Source: Prorocentrum cordatum (taxonomy: Eukaryota > Sar > Dinophyceae > Prorocentrales > Prorocentraceae). From it: a DNA stretch of 64,000 bases. Below the pieces are notes generated by a model. It made no database searches. It worked only from the letters and a program-made list of their open reading frames with translations, and was not told the origin of the DNA. Below are positions 43,789 to 53,703 of this stretch, in pieces. Position 1 is the first letter of the stretch, and every line of letters starts with the position of its first letter. Position numbers and translations under genes: made by a program. The stretch spans positions 144,001 through 208,000 of the forward strand of contig CAUYUJ010009435.1 of assembly GCA_963575745.1 (NCBI GenBank), in the 5' to 3' direction.

Positions 43789-45168
43789 CTAAAAGTAAGC
43801 TCGTTTAATGTCAATGAATGCCAACTTTAATCCTTTCTCGCGCTCGCCGTTCATGAATCCAACTCCTTCGGTAACTGCCATTGAAAAAAACAGTTTCTGC
43901 GCCTCCAGTGGAGGTGTGGCAGCAAATATATTTCTTTCCTTGGAATTGTATTTAATCTGCTGGGCCACTAGCCTTGACCTGTGGTCTGGGCTCAACTCAT
44001 CTCCTTTGTTAATGCCTATCCACCTGGTTCCGATGGGTGCCTTCCCCGTAACTTGCCAGCGTACTTCCTCTTTCACTTGTTCGTAAACTCTGTGTTTTCT
44101 GAAGTGTTCCATTTCTTCTTGGCGTGCCTTTATAGTCAGTTTAGGATCAAGTTCGTTTCCAGTACAATCGTCCCAGGCTTGAGTTATCTCTCCATTTTCC
44201 TTGTGAACAACGTTGATCATATTCATGGGGAGAGGGCTAACTGTGCCGATCCTTTCACACGCTGCACAGGTGCTGGGCGTCTTGAGCCAGCCCTCATGTT
44301 CACATGCACTGCATTTCCACTTGTGTAGAGCAATGTCGCCAACGGCCTCATACGTAAAGGTGGTGGAAGTGTTAACTGGTCCCTTCTTGAACATTCTCCT
44401 TCTCTCTCTCCCTGTTATTTCGTTCACGGGCCTGTCCTCGATAACCTTCCCCGTGTCTATGTCAATGGTAAGTCTCCTAATGCATGAACTCCATTGTGGT
44501 CCATTTGGTCCTGGCAGCATCAATCTTTGAGTTCCATAATCCTTTCTCGTCCACGTTAACTGGTGTTTGTGCTTTCTATCTTCGTTCACATATTCACATG
44601 CCCAGTTAGTCTCGCTTATCTGCATTTCACTTTGCTCCTCTTCGTCAACTTCCATGTTTGTTGCTTCTTCTTCTTTAAACGTGCCTCCTTGGCGTCCGTC
44701 AATCTTCATGTGTCGCACAAGCCCTCTCAGTATCGCTCGGCGCAATTTGTCTGGGTAAACCTCTGATCTGTGAGTTCTTCCGCCACCAGTTAACTCCATG
44801 TGTCGATGTTGCCCTTTGCATCTCCAGCTTAACTCGCGACCTATGGCCGGACTGTTTGTCATGAACTTGGTCGGTTTCTTAATGAACATCTCTTCACCTT
44901 TGACCATTTGCTTTAAGTCGTAACAGCGCAAATCTCCATTGTAGACTTTAACATCTTTGTTCCTGAGCAACCGTTGCACGGTTGAAGTACCCCAACTGGT
45001 CGCCCCCGCGGGGTGTTCAAATAGAAAGTATAAACCACTTCGCCGTAGAATTTCGCAAAGCTCCATTGCGAACGTCAAATGCTTGATCCCGTAATCCAAT
45101 TTTTGTTTTACTCGATCAGTGCCTAATCTTTTAAAGTTGAACGTCTGAAGTCTGCTGAAGCTGCGCAC
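43789..45168 (-). pseudogene. pol part 3: RT N-terminal half
   Basis: Begins right after a one-base deletion in a T-run near 45160, which moves the reading from the frame of part 2. Toward its end it has the Copia RVT_2 start (GTRWIGINKGDELSPDHRSR, LVAQQI, FAATPPLEAQKLFFSMAV) and motif A (LAFIDIKRAYF) with its catalytic Asp. Its first ~350 residues form the connector found in dinoflagellate Copia polyproteins, including a four-Cys cluster CSACEHEGW...CAAC that may bind zinc. It ends at the TAG at 43789-43791. Confidence 0.85.
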
Positions 45169-46367
45169 ATGGGGCTCACCACCAGTAACAGGGCTGCTTT
45201 GGATTTGACGATCTTCTTCGCTTTCGCTCGCATAGCTGGCACATTAAAGTCCCATGGGTTACCATGTTGATCCCGCGTTGTCAAGTCCATCGCTAACCCC
45301 GGTATCAGTCCCATTTTCTCTGCCATTCCTGTAACTCTCACCGGCGAATATGCCTCGGTCACGTGCGCCTGAGTTTCATGTTGACTAGCTCCATAAAGCT
45401 TGGTGGCTCTCCTCACCTCGTTTAATTGATGCACGACGTTCAATTCCCCGCTTGTCAACCATTCAACCAGCTCAGAGTTAAATCCCATCATGTTAAGCCC
45501 CGATCTGATATCGTTCACCTCCGACATTTCTTCATCTTGTTCTGGATTAAGTTGACGATGTTGAGTTGCCTGTTGATCTTCTTCGTCGTGATCGCCCTCT
45601 GCTTCTCGTTTGATGGGTTCACTTGGGAAGTCCTTCATTTCTTCATCTTCCACTTCAAACTCGGTCCATCCGGTCCAGTAACCGTTAAAGGGGTTTCCCA
45701 TGGCCCATGTTTGGTCATCTCCCTCTTCACCATACCAAGCGTCTTCGTGCTCATGTATTTCACCACTGTCAATCATGATGGCATGGGTAAATCTTCTGGG
45801 CTTAAGTTTGTCCCAGTTTACAGGACATCCACCATTGGTGGGAAAGGCTAACTCTTTTCTTGGTGGCCGGTGTTGACATATAACTTTGTTTCCTTTTACT
45901 ACCCACTCATCCTTTGCTTCCTCAACTTTAGCGCTCGGCGGAGGTGGCACGTTGGTCCTCAATCTTTTCGCTTGACTTTCTAATTCTTGATTTTGATGTT
46001 CCGGCGCACGGTTTTTACTCTCGAGTCTCAGTTGGGCAGATGCTAGCCGTGCCTGGATGTTTGGGCTCTCTTGTTTCTTTAACCACTCGATAACCCGAGT
46101 CCTGCAATCAGCGTTATGTGGTTTGTGCTCTTTGTCTCCCCTAATGAGACATTTACATCCGTAACATCCCGGTGTCGGTCCCATTTTTAGATATTCATGC
46201 TTCTTTACAGCGATTCCTCGTGCAATAAGTGGCTTCGTCTCAGGTGCAGTTAACTCTTGCTCTGGTAGGTCCATGGGTACCATGATTCTAGACTGTAATT
46301 CCATTCCTGCCGCACTGGGGTCAGGCTTCCAAGGTAACCCCTTCATCTCGGTGATCTCGATAATATT
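45123..46367 (-). pseudogene. pol part 2: integrase-RT connector
   Basis: Follows the integrase frame directly after an in-frame TGA (46368-46370). The first ATG is at 46346, but translation is expected to come from upstream pol. It contains a Cys/His cluster (PGCYGCKCL...HNADCRTRV) and an acidic central stretch. It ends with VRVTGMAEKMGLIPGLAMDL, then TTRDQHGNPWDF and LLVVSPMCAA, a recurring block before the RT in these elements. The block's continuation (FSRLQTFNF) lies in the next frame, locating the one-base deletion. The connector's function is unknown. Confidence 0.8.
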
Positions 46368-47432
46368 TCATCTTTCCGCCTCACTTCCTTTTCGCTTAAA
46401 CTCGTGCGCCTTGATTGCCCCATTTGGTGCCCCAATAATCAACTCCTGACTCTTCTCGTTTATCCCCAAAAACACTCCACTTTCCCATCTCATTTCAAGC
46501 TTCTCGCGGCCCTTGTGTGCAGGCGTCTTTAAGTACATGACACATTCGCCAAATTCAGGAATTTGCTTATTAAACTTTCTTCCCCTGCACCTCTCATGGG
46601 CTGTCTTCCCATCTGTATCTATCGTGAACTTGTTAATCAGAGAAGACGCATAGCTCACCAGCCACGGTATTATCGGGTGACTCTCACCAAACTCAGTCCT
46701 ATAATTGGCATCCAAAGCACTCTGTAACGTTCTGACTTGACCCTGCACCGTTCTAATAGCCCTCTCGATTTCACCGTTGGCCTTCGAGTCACCCACTGGA
46801 CTGGCTTCAACACCCATGTCAAGGTCACACGACGCTTTGATTCTATTGGCCAGTGTCGTAATTGCTGCTTCTCCATCGCTTTTGAGAATAACCTTCTTGT
46901 ATCCGGTAAAGCTGACCATATCACATCCCACCTTTACTGAGTATGAGTCCACTCCTTTTTTCATCAACACTCTGCTCCATGTTAATTTGGTCCCCCTGCA
47001 ATGCATGACCAGAATTGGGTTGCCATTACTGGCACTTTCACCTTCTTCCTTTTTTCCTTTAAGCCACATGTAGTCCATTGAAATCACTGGCACGTTTCCG
47101 CTCCCTTCTCTTTTGCGTCTACGGTGATGGCGCCTGCGTGCTTTTCCTCTAACACAATGTGGGCACCAGCTTCTGTAAGGTAAATGCGTCGTGTTGTGCG
47201 TCTCAACTTCCTCCTTTGAGGGCCTCATGTCACAGTAAACTTTCTTCGGTAACTCTGCTTCATCGCTCACAAATACATCTTCCACATCACTCAACTCACT
47301 CTCGTTGCCCCCACTGTCACTCCCTTCGTCTCCTTCGGTATTAAAGGCGTTTAAGTTTTCGCTTGGTCTTACGGGTAATGGGGGGCTTAGTAGAACAGGT
47401 CCGCCTCCAGGGTTCCCGGCCGCGGAAAACCC
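46368..47432 (-). pseudogene. pol part 1: integrase
   Basis: Open in the -1 frame relative to gag from 47432, directly at the candidate slippery site. An HHCC zinc-binding motif is visible (THNTTHLPYRSWCPHC), then the DDE core: Asp in ISMDYMWL, Asp in LKSDGEAA and Glu in KANGEIERAI about 35 residues later. The enzyme would join element cDNA into the chromosome. The catalytic residues are retained. The frame ends at TGA where related proteins continue, probably a mutated Trp codon. There is no credible start of its own; a TTG at 47294 is the first near-start codon. Confidence 0.88.
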
Positions 47433-49993
47433 TCAGCTGCGTTCACTTCACTCCTGGGATTAACAGCTTCCGCTGGTCCCCTCGGCACCGTAATGTTAAA
47501 CTGAAACGTGCCGTTCTTCTCGTGGATAGTCGTGAATTTGCCTGTGGCCTTATTCATGATGTGGCTCAGGGACCTCCCGTTAAGATCCTTGTCAAACACA
47601 ACTCTATTTCCAGCGTTTACCATTTCTCTGACGGATCCCAGCACTTTGTTGACTTCTGCTACCTGGATCGGCATACTGACTGCGTTCCCATGTTCATTTT
47701 TGCCCGTGATCACTCGTTGACCATAATTCTTTATCGTCGCCCCATTCGCTGCGCTGTAATGTCTTCCTTGCTTTGACGCATCCGTATGCTTAATGGGGAA
47801 ATAGGTGCCAACCTTGGGGGGTCCCACTGCGTTATACGCCCCAGAGCCCACGGTGACCACGATTGTCTCATGCGTTGCACTCAGTGGTGGCACCGCGTTA
47901 ATTTCTGGATCACAGTCCCGCATTTCAATTAGCCCAATTTCTCTGCATTTTTCTAGCCAACTTTTTTCCTGTTTTATGCTTTTACTTATCCTCTGGTCCC
48001 ATTGACTCACATGATTACAATCTCCGTTACATTGATGCTCCTGGTAAATTCTTTTCATACCCATCGCAGTCCTACGCGCCATTTTCTTTCTGGCATATGA
48101 GGGATCCCATTGCCCGCTAACCTCCTCAGTTGCGAATGGGTTCAGTGGCACGTTCACTTCGTCCTTCAACTCAACGCTGAGAACATGTTGCGGTTGGCCG
48201 AACGAGGTAGTTTGTTCACTTTCAGCGTTCATTGTAGGTCTCTCCTGCTCAACTTCGTTGGCGGTCTTCTTGGAGCCCGGGCAGTTAATGGCGATGTGCC
48301 CTTTGGCACCGCACTTGTAACACTCGCGCTCGCAATGGGGAGTGAATTTTCCTTGGCCTCCATAACTTCCACCCCACGAGCCACTTCCTTTACCACTTTG
48401 TTTACCGCCGATCTTACCTTTCACGTAGGATCCGTAGGTGGCCCGGTAACCTTTGCCTTTTCCGCCTTTGCCACCTTTACCTCCTTTGGTAAACTGTTTA
48501 GGTCTTGTGCAATTTCTGGCTAAATGGCCCACGCCTCCACAATTGTAACATTTGGGGCCCGCGCCTTTACCTTTGCCTTTGTTTACGGCGTCAACTTCTT
48601 CATGGTCCCCACTGTCACTCTCATTGGCCCAGGACCCGTAACTCCACGATCCATCTTCTGGCCACCAGTTTCCGCCCTCGTCAACCCATCCTGTTTGGTC
48701 CCAAACATTTTCGGACCCTTGACCCATCTCGTTGATGTTCCCAATGTCCATCGCATCTTTATTTTTTGTGTCTGAATCGAGTTTCTTCTTACGCGCCCAG
48801 TCTTCGCACTTGGAGTATAACTTCTGGAATGAGTCAATGTTAAGCGCGTCGGGCGTTCGCCAGCACGCCTGCTGCCATTCATCAAACCAATCGTTCGCAT
48901 GCACCATTATTGCCCTGAGCGCGGTGACTTTAAAAGGAAGAGGCAGCGAGTAATCTTTACCGTGCTTTTCAAGGTTTTCTGCCAATGCGCCCCACTCCTC
49001 AAGTCGGGTAACGGCGTCAGTAATCTTCTTGGGCGACTCAGGGTTCGTGGCGCGTGTCATCTTTGATGACAGAGTCGCTCCGGTAACAGCCGAGTACCAT
49101 TTGTAGACCTTTTGCCAAGCCATGATTCCATCTCCATCCATAAGTCCCTTTAATTTTCCTCTCGCTTCTGCACCTTCGAGCTTCTCGTTGAGAATGTACC
49201 ATAAGTCTTCCTCCATTTGAGTTTTGTCTCCCTCGGTAAACTCGTACTCTCCTTTGTTGTCACCCTCTGCTTGTTTAGCTGAATTCGCCTTCAAGTATTC
49301 GCTCGCTGTTAATCGGCCGTTCATTATGCGTATGATGTCATCAGCGTCCTCCTCTGGTACAACTCCGTCGAGCGTCTCCAACTTCTTGTTTCGCATTTTC
49401 AGCGCCGGTCTGTAACTCGGTTTTACTTGGGCCAGTGCGTTTAAGAACTTGTCGTTCCAGTCTCTGAACTTTGCTCTTTCTCCACTGAAGTTCTTTAACG
49501 CCTGTAATGCCTTATATTCGCTTATCGGTTTACCGCTCCCGTGCTTGCTTCCACTTCCTCCTTTAATTGCTTCCGAAAGCTGACCAAATTTTTCAATCAA
49601 CTTTTCTTGTACCTCGCTGTTTGTCTCCAACTCGGTAACTCTTTCCACCAGTCTGCGAGCATCCCTTTCAAGTGCAGCATTTCTTTTCGTAATCGCTAAC
49701 AACATGCTGTTGGTCTTATGAGCACTCTGTAACATTTGGAACGCCTCGGCGTTCGATACCTCCCTTCGGTCCTGTGTCACTCGCTCGTTGATGAACGTTG
49801 CGAGTCCGAAATGGTTCGCGAGTAACGCTGTCTGGACGTAACTGAAGTCTCCGCTCAGGTACGCTTGCTCACACAGGTCGTTGAATCGGTTGGGGTCCAT
49901 GTTGACCCATGCGTCTCTGTCTGCCGGCACATTGATGTTAACCGGCGGGTCGCCCTGCCCAGGCCTAGCTGCAGCGGCCGCCGCCGCCGCCAT
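47387..49993 (-). CDS. gag-protease polyprotein of the LTR element
   Basis: Encodes 868 residues, starting at an ATG in strong context (GCTGCCATGG) only 21 nt from the 5' LTR. Residues ~90-145 are coiled-coil-like and ~150-420 are the likely capsid. Two CCHC zinc knuckles follow, CYNCGGVGHLARNC (~482-495) and CYKCGAKGHIAINC (~558-571), separated by Gly/Lys-rich sequence suited to packaging RNA. From ~712 comes the aspartic-protease region, but the active-site triad reads VGSGA where DSGA is expected, so the catalytic Asp is replaced by Gly. A single A-to-G change would explain this. The ORF ends DLFY-stop at 47387, overlapped by pol in the -1 frame. Confidence 0.92.
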   Translation of the reverse strand: MAAAAAAAARPGQGDPPVNINVPADRDAWVNMDPNRFNDLCEQAYLSGDFSYVQTALLANHFGLATFINERVTQDRREVSNAEAFQMLQSAHKTNSMLLAITKRNAALERDARRLVERVTELETNSEVQEKLIEKFGQLSEAIKGGSGSKHGSGKPISEYKALQALKNFSGERAKFRDWNDKFLNALAQVKPSYRPALKMRNKKLETLDGVVPEEDADDIIRIMNGRLTASEYLKANSAKQAEGDNKGEYEFTEGDKTQMEEDLWYILNEKLEGAEARGKLKGLMDGDGIMAWQKVYKWYSAVTGATLSSKMTRATNPESPKKITDAVTRLEEWGALAENLEKHGKDYSLPLPFKVTALRAIMVHANDWFDEWQQACWRTPDALNIDSFQKLYSKCEDWARKKKLDSDTKNKDAMDIGNINEMGQGSENVWDQTGWVDEGGNWWPEDGSWSYGSWANESDSGDHEEVDAVNKGKGKGAGPKCYNCGGVGHLARNCTRPKQFTKGGKGGKGGKGKGYRATYGSYVKGKIGGKQSGKGSGSWGGSYGGQGKFTPHCERECYKCGAKGHIAINCPGSKKTANEVEQERPTMNAESEQTTSFGQPQHVLSVELKDEVNVPLNPFATEEVSGQWDPSYARKKMARRTAMGMKRIYQEHQCNGDCNHVSQWDQRISKSIKQEKSWLEKCREIGLIEMRDCDPEINAVPPLSATHETIVVTVGSGAYNAVGPPKVGTYFPIKHTDASKQGRHYSAANGATIKNYGQRVITGKNEHGNAVSMPIQVAEVNKVLGSVREMVNAGNRVVFDKDLNGRSLSHIMNKATGKFTTIHEKNGTFQFNITVPRGPAEAVNPRSEVNAAEGFPRPGTLEADLFY
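47426..47432 (-). promoter_or_regulatory. Candidate -1 ribosomal frameshift site
   Basis: On the coding strand the heptamer G GGT TTT falls in the gag frame as X XXY YYZ, 37 nt before the gag stop codon. The -1 frame has a TGA immediately upstream of the heptamer and is then open through the integrase. GC-rich sequence follows (CCGCGGCCGGG), which could fold. Confidence 0.55.
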
Positions 49994-50000
49994 GGCAGCC

Positions 50001-50014
50001 GCGCTCCGCTACCA
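50001..50014 (-). other. Primer-binding site
   Basis: TGGTAGCGGAGCGC on the element's strand directly follows the 5' LTR. It resembles the complement of an initiator-Met tRNA 3' end (TGGTAGCAGAGG type), the usual Copia primer. Confidence 0.7.
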
Positions 50015-50189
50015 TGCAAAACCCCGAGGAGGGTTCTGCACGGGAGCCTGGTAACAATGATGATGCTAGGTCACCTTTATACTCCCGCACAGCGAAGCAA
50101 GTCTCGGTAGCTTCAGCCGTTAAACACTTGAGCCAAAGGCAACAGGGTTATTATTCCTCCCCAGTCACCTGAACGCTTGCATGTTAACA
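50015..50189 (-). repeat. 5' LTR (175 bp)
   Basis: Same 175-bp sequence as 39439-39613 with four substitutions. On the element's strand both LTRs contain GCCTTTGGCTCAAG, similar to the 3' end of the spliced leader. Confidence 0.95.
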
Positions 50190-50455
50190 CCTCCTCCGCC
50201 TCCTCCTCCTCCTCCTCCTCCTCCTCCTGGTCCTCCTCCTTCTCCTCCTCTTCCTCCTCCTCCTCCGCTTCCTCCTCCTCCTCCTCCTCCTCCTCCTCCT
50301 CCTGGTCCTCCTCCTCCTCCTCCTCCTCTTCCTCCTCCTCCGCTTTCTCCTCCTCCGCTTTCTCCTCCTCCGCTTTCTCCTCCTCCGCTTTCTCCTCCTC
50401 CTGCTCCTTCTCCTCCTCCTCCTCCTCCTCCTCCTCCTCCTCCTCCTCCTACTGC
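50190..50455. repeat. TCC triplet array, right of the LTR element
   Basis: TCC runs with CGC/TTC/TGG interruptions, including four tandem CTCCTCCGCTTT units at 50335-50395. Continuation of the array at 39310-39438. Confidence 0.9.
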
Positions 50456-50640
50456 GCCGACCAGAAGGACGACGACGAAGACGACGACAGAGACGATGAC
50501 AACGACGACGACGACGAGGACAAGGACGAAGATGAGGACGAGGACCGAGGACGAGGACGAGGACGACGGACGACGACGACGACGCACTGCGGATGCCCTG
50601 TGGGTGGGGTGGTGGTGGTGCTCAGGCCCGCTGTAGTCGA
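50456..50640. repeat. GACGAC triplet tract
   Basis: Imperfect GAC/GAG-rich triplets (GACGACGACGAAGACGACGA). Asp/Glu- or Thr-rich frames are compositional. Confidence 0.75.
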
Positions 50641-50800
50641 CGACGACGGACCCCCCAAGTCCGTCCTTCAGCCCCCCCCTCCTACAGACCCCCCGGGTCT
50701 GTCCTGCGGACTTGGGTCTGTCCTACAACCCCCCGGAGTCCTACAGACCCCTCCCTCTCCTACAGACCCCCGCGGGGTCCTATAGACCCCCACCCTAGGC
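50641..50800. repeat. CCTACAGACCCCC minisatellite-like words
   Basis: TCCTACAGACCCC recurs about five times at irregular spacing, along with GGGTCTGTCC. Confidence 0.6.
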
Positions 50801-52440
50801 GTGTTCGTTGGTGCCGAGCGTTGTCATCCAGTGAGCGAACGGCACAGGCGCCAAGCACATGGCTGTGCCCCGGCTCGTTTCGGCAAAACCTTTGAGATCG
50901 TAGTCATAGTCTCACAAGGCCGTGAGCCGGAAGAAAGCGCGGATGAAGTAGTGCACGAACCAACCAGTAAGAATAAGCAGCATGGAGGATGGCTGGCCCG
51001 AAGCAGCACAGATAGAAGGCGAGGGCGAAGGGGCGCAGGATAGAAAGGAATGGTAACGTAGGCAGAGGTGGGGGCAGGGCCGTCGGGTCAGACGTCGAGT
51101 GCACGGAAAACGTGGCACTTGGTTGGGCGTGGTGTCTGGAAGGTGGAGAAAGATGAGCATGTACTAACACCGTTGTCCAATGCGATATGCGACGCAAGGA
51201 CATCCGTCTTGACGCAGTTGTCTCTGAGAGACTGTGGTCAATTAAGCCAGCCGAAGAGGCGTAAGTCCAATGAAAGGGGGGGAGACAAGCGAAAGCGGTG
51301 TCAACGACGAGCGGAATTACAATCGATCTTGGCCGCAGCGCGCCTATCCGTGCCGCTGCATTGGCAACGGTCGGTGTAACTACTGGCACAGGTGTCTGCG
51401 TATTCCAGTCGGCGCAGCGGTCAGATCGAGATTGAAAAAACTGCACGCGCATTCATCAACGCGCGGTTGCACGGCGGTTGGATAAGCAAAAGGTATTCTT
51501 ACACCACCACCGTGTCTGGCAAGGGCTATACTGGGCACCTCCATAGTGCATGCGCCATACTGGCCGAGGAAAGGTGGGTCTGTCTTTGCACCATCCCAGA
51601 CCCAAAATGGCCCTGGCCAGTCATCGTACTGGTGTAGAAATGTCTGCTGCGGTTTGGAACGGGGGAGGGATGATGATGCCAGCGCGCTTGTCCGTGGCTT
51701 TTCTGGCGTGGCGATCGCTGCAGCCCTCGGTGCGGAGTCTCGTGGAGTGTCCCGCAGGCACAGCGATCGGAACGACGCTGGAGGTGCTGACAGCGCACAG
51801 TCCCGCTTGACCTGACCTCCCAGAAGGCGTCCGATGAACAGATCGAAGGCAGCCGGAAGGCGCCAGCCCCGAGTCGACAACGGGGCCGTTGCGTCGCCGC
51901 AGTGGCTCGCGCCGCTGGGGCGCGGGGGGAGGCGAGAAGCCGCTCGGAGCGGCTGCGCGGCGCCGGCAGCGAGGCCAGCGCGAGGGGGGCGTCGGTGAGG
52001 AGCCACGGCCTTCTAGACCGTCGGGGCATCAAGCGCTGCATGTCAAAACCGTGCTTCCACCGCTGGACATGCATCATACAATTCAAGCCCCTCTGAGAGC
52101 TGGGGAGACGCCTGTCATATGTCACAAATTTCTATCGTGTGCCCCTGCTCGCAGAAAGAGAGTGCGTGGCGCAGCGCAGCTAAGTGCCCTACGCCAGCAC
52201 GAGGTGGGCGCATGGCCGCGGACGGGAAACTTTTAACTATAGCTGCGGGGGCCCTGCCCAAGCAGCAAAATGCTATGCGAAGCGAGACCAAGAACCGCTG
52301 TACAGTGCCCGAACGGAGATCCCGCTAGCATTTCCGGTGAACATTTCGCCAGGTGCTCTGGTGAGAAGCTGGCCAGATCTTCTCATGCACTTTTCGCCAA
52401 ATAATCTACCAACGTGTTAGCCGCTCTGTACGGCCAATAT
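50801..52440. other. No gene recognised
   Basis: Minus-strand frames at 50904-51452 and 51380-52006 have mixed composition but no identifiable domain and compete with frames on the other strand. Confidence 0.35.
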
Positions 52441-52467
52441 TCCGGTGACGTTTTTGAATAGCGAGAC

Positions 52468-52655
52468 TCCTCCCCCTCCTCCTCCTCCTTCTCCTCCTCC
52501 TCCTCCGCCTCCTCCTCCTCCTCCTCGTCCTCCTCCACCTCGTCCTCCTCCCCCTCCTGCTCTTCCTCCTCCTTCTGCTCCTCCCCCTCCTCTTCCACCT
52601 CCTCCTCCTCCTCCTCCTCCTCCCCCTCCTCCTCCCCCTCCTCCCCGTTACTGAA
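52468..52655. repeat. TCC triplet array
   Basis: Pyrimidine triplet tract with CGC, GTC and TTC interruptions. Confidence 0.9.
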
Positions 52656-53445
52656 AAGCTTCGCTGCCGCCGCCGCCGCGAGTCGTGGAGCTCCTTCCTT
52701 CCCTGCATGGGTTCCTCGAGCGCTGGGCGCGCGCGGCCGCGGCCCCGTGGGCCGGGCGGAACCCGACGGAGACCCACAAGGCGAGGAGGGCGCGGGGGGA
52801 GGGGGGCAAGTGCAGAAATGGAGGGGAGACGGGTGGAGGGAGCAGGGAGCAGGAGGGGCGGAACCTGGCGGGGTCCGACCGACGGCGCCCGACTGAGCCT
52901 GACGGGGCCCCGCGGAGCCCATCGAGATGCGGCACCTCAAAGATTACAAGCCTAGAGCCGCGACGGGTCCCCACACCTCCCGGTCAATATAGAGTGGACA
53001 CGGGGGCCCCGACGGCAACGCATACCGCAGAAAGCGACACAGAGCATGTACCGAATCGCGTGCATTCGGTGTGCCTAGGTGGCATTACAACGCACCGTGC
53101 CCGACCCATTGCGCGCGCTACTGCGCTACTGTGCTACTTCGTCCAATGATTCTTAGTCATACCGACCACACCTCCGCACACGCAATGATGCATCCCCATC
53201 GGCCGAAAGCACCTCTTCATCGCCGACAAATCCAAAGGCAACTCTGTTCTTGCACTCAGGAAACCCGTCCAAAGGACACGCGCTGACCCCGCTACTGGTG
53301 AAGCAACACTGGCGTCAGTGTACTGGTCGGCTCAGCAGCTGGAGGGAAAGTTACAGATGGTGCCTCCACACCTGTCTGTGCCGCTGCCGGTGTGACAGCC
53401 CCTGTGCTGGCTGATGCGCCGATGCCGCGGACGTCCCAGTCTTAG
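52656..53445. other. No gene recognised
   Basis: GC-rich at first, then mixed composition. No motif found. Confidence 0.35.
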
Positions 53446-53569
53446 GTCGGGCGTGTTCCCCTACAGGCGGATTTTGGATGACAAACAAGAAGCACTCAAA
53501 CCATACTCAAAACTAGTGAAACAAATACTCAAAACATCGCCCCCTCCTGTAGAGGGACACACGCCCGAC
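53446..53569. mobile_element. 124-bp TIR element (MITE-like), member 1
   Basis: The left end GTCGGGCGTGTTCCCCTACA is matched in inverse orientation by the right end (…TGTAGAGGGACACACGCCCGAC). The interior is A-rich with ATACTCAAAACTAGTGAAAC. It is the same family as 63777-63920. Flanks are TTAG on the left and TCGA on the right, so a target duplication is not preserved. There is no coding capacity. Confidence 0.75.
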
Positions 53570-53703
53570 TCGATGCCAGTCTCACCTCCCTCGCCAGTGC
53601 CGAGGCCCCCGCGGAGGGAGCGCGAACGCGCGCCGCAGACGCGAAAAGCTCCCGCCCGTGCGGCCCCACGCCTCGCCCCGGCCCCCCGCCCCCCCCGAAG
53701 CGC

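Larger units (their letters stand above)
39439..50189 (-). mobile_element. Copia-order LTR retrotransposon with two extra ORFs
   Basis: A 10,751-bp element bounded by 175-bp LTRs that start TG and end CA, with CCTCC at both flanks as a 5-bp target duplication. On the minus strand the order is 5' LTR, primer-binding site, gag-protease, integrase, reverse transcriptase, RNase H, ORF4, ORF5, polypurine tract, 3' LTR. Integrase ahead of RT is the Ty1/Copia arrangement. The LTRs differ at four of 175 positions, so insertion is fairly recent. Pol carries a TGA, a single-base frameshift and a TAG, and the protease lacks its catalytic Asp. This copy should therefore not move by itself, while gag, ORF4 and ORF5 remain open. 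Confidence 0.92.

Noticed and set aside
43789-46370. Idea that TGA and TAG in pol are read through as part of normal expression
   Set aside because: They coincide with an independent one-base frameshift and a lost protease Asp, so simple decay is more likely.
50165-50785. Polyserine, polyproline and polyglycine frames
   Set aside because: Direct translation of TCC and GAC triplet tracts.
51380-52006. 208-codon minus-strand frame
   Set aside because: No recognisable domain and overlaps other frames; not enough to call a gene.
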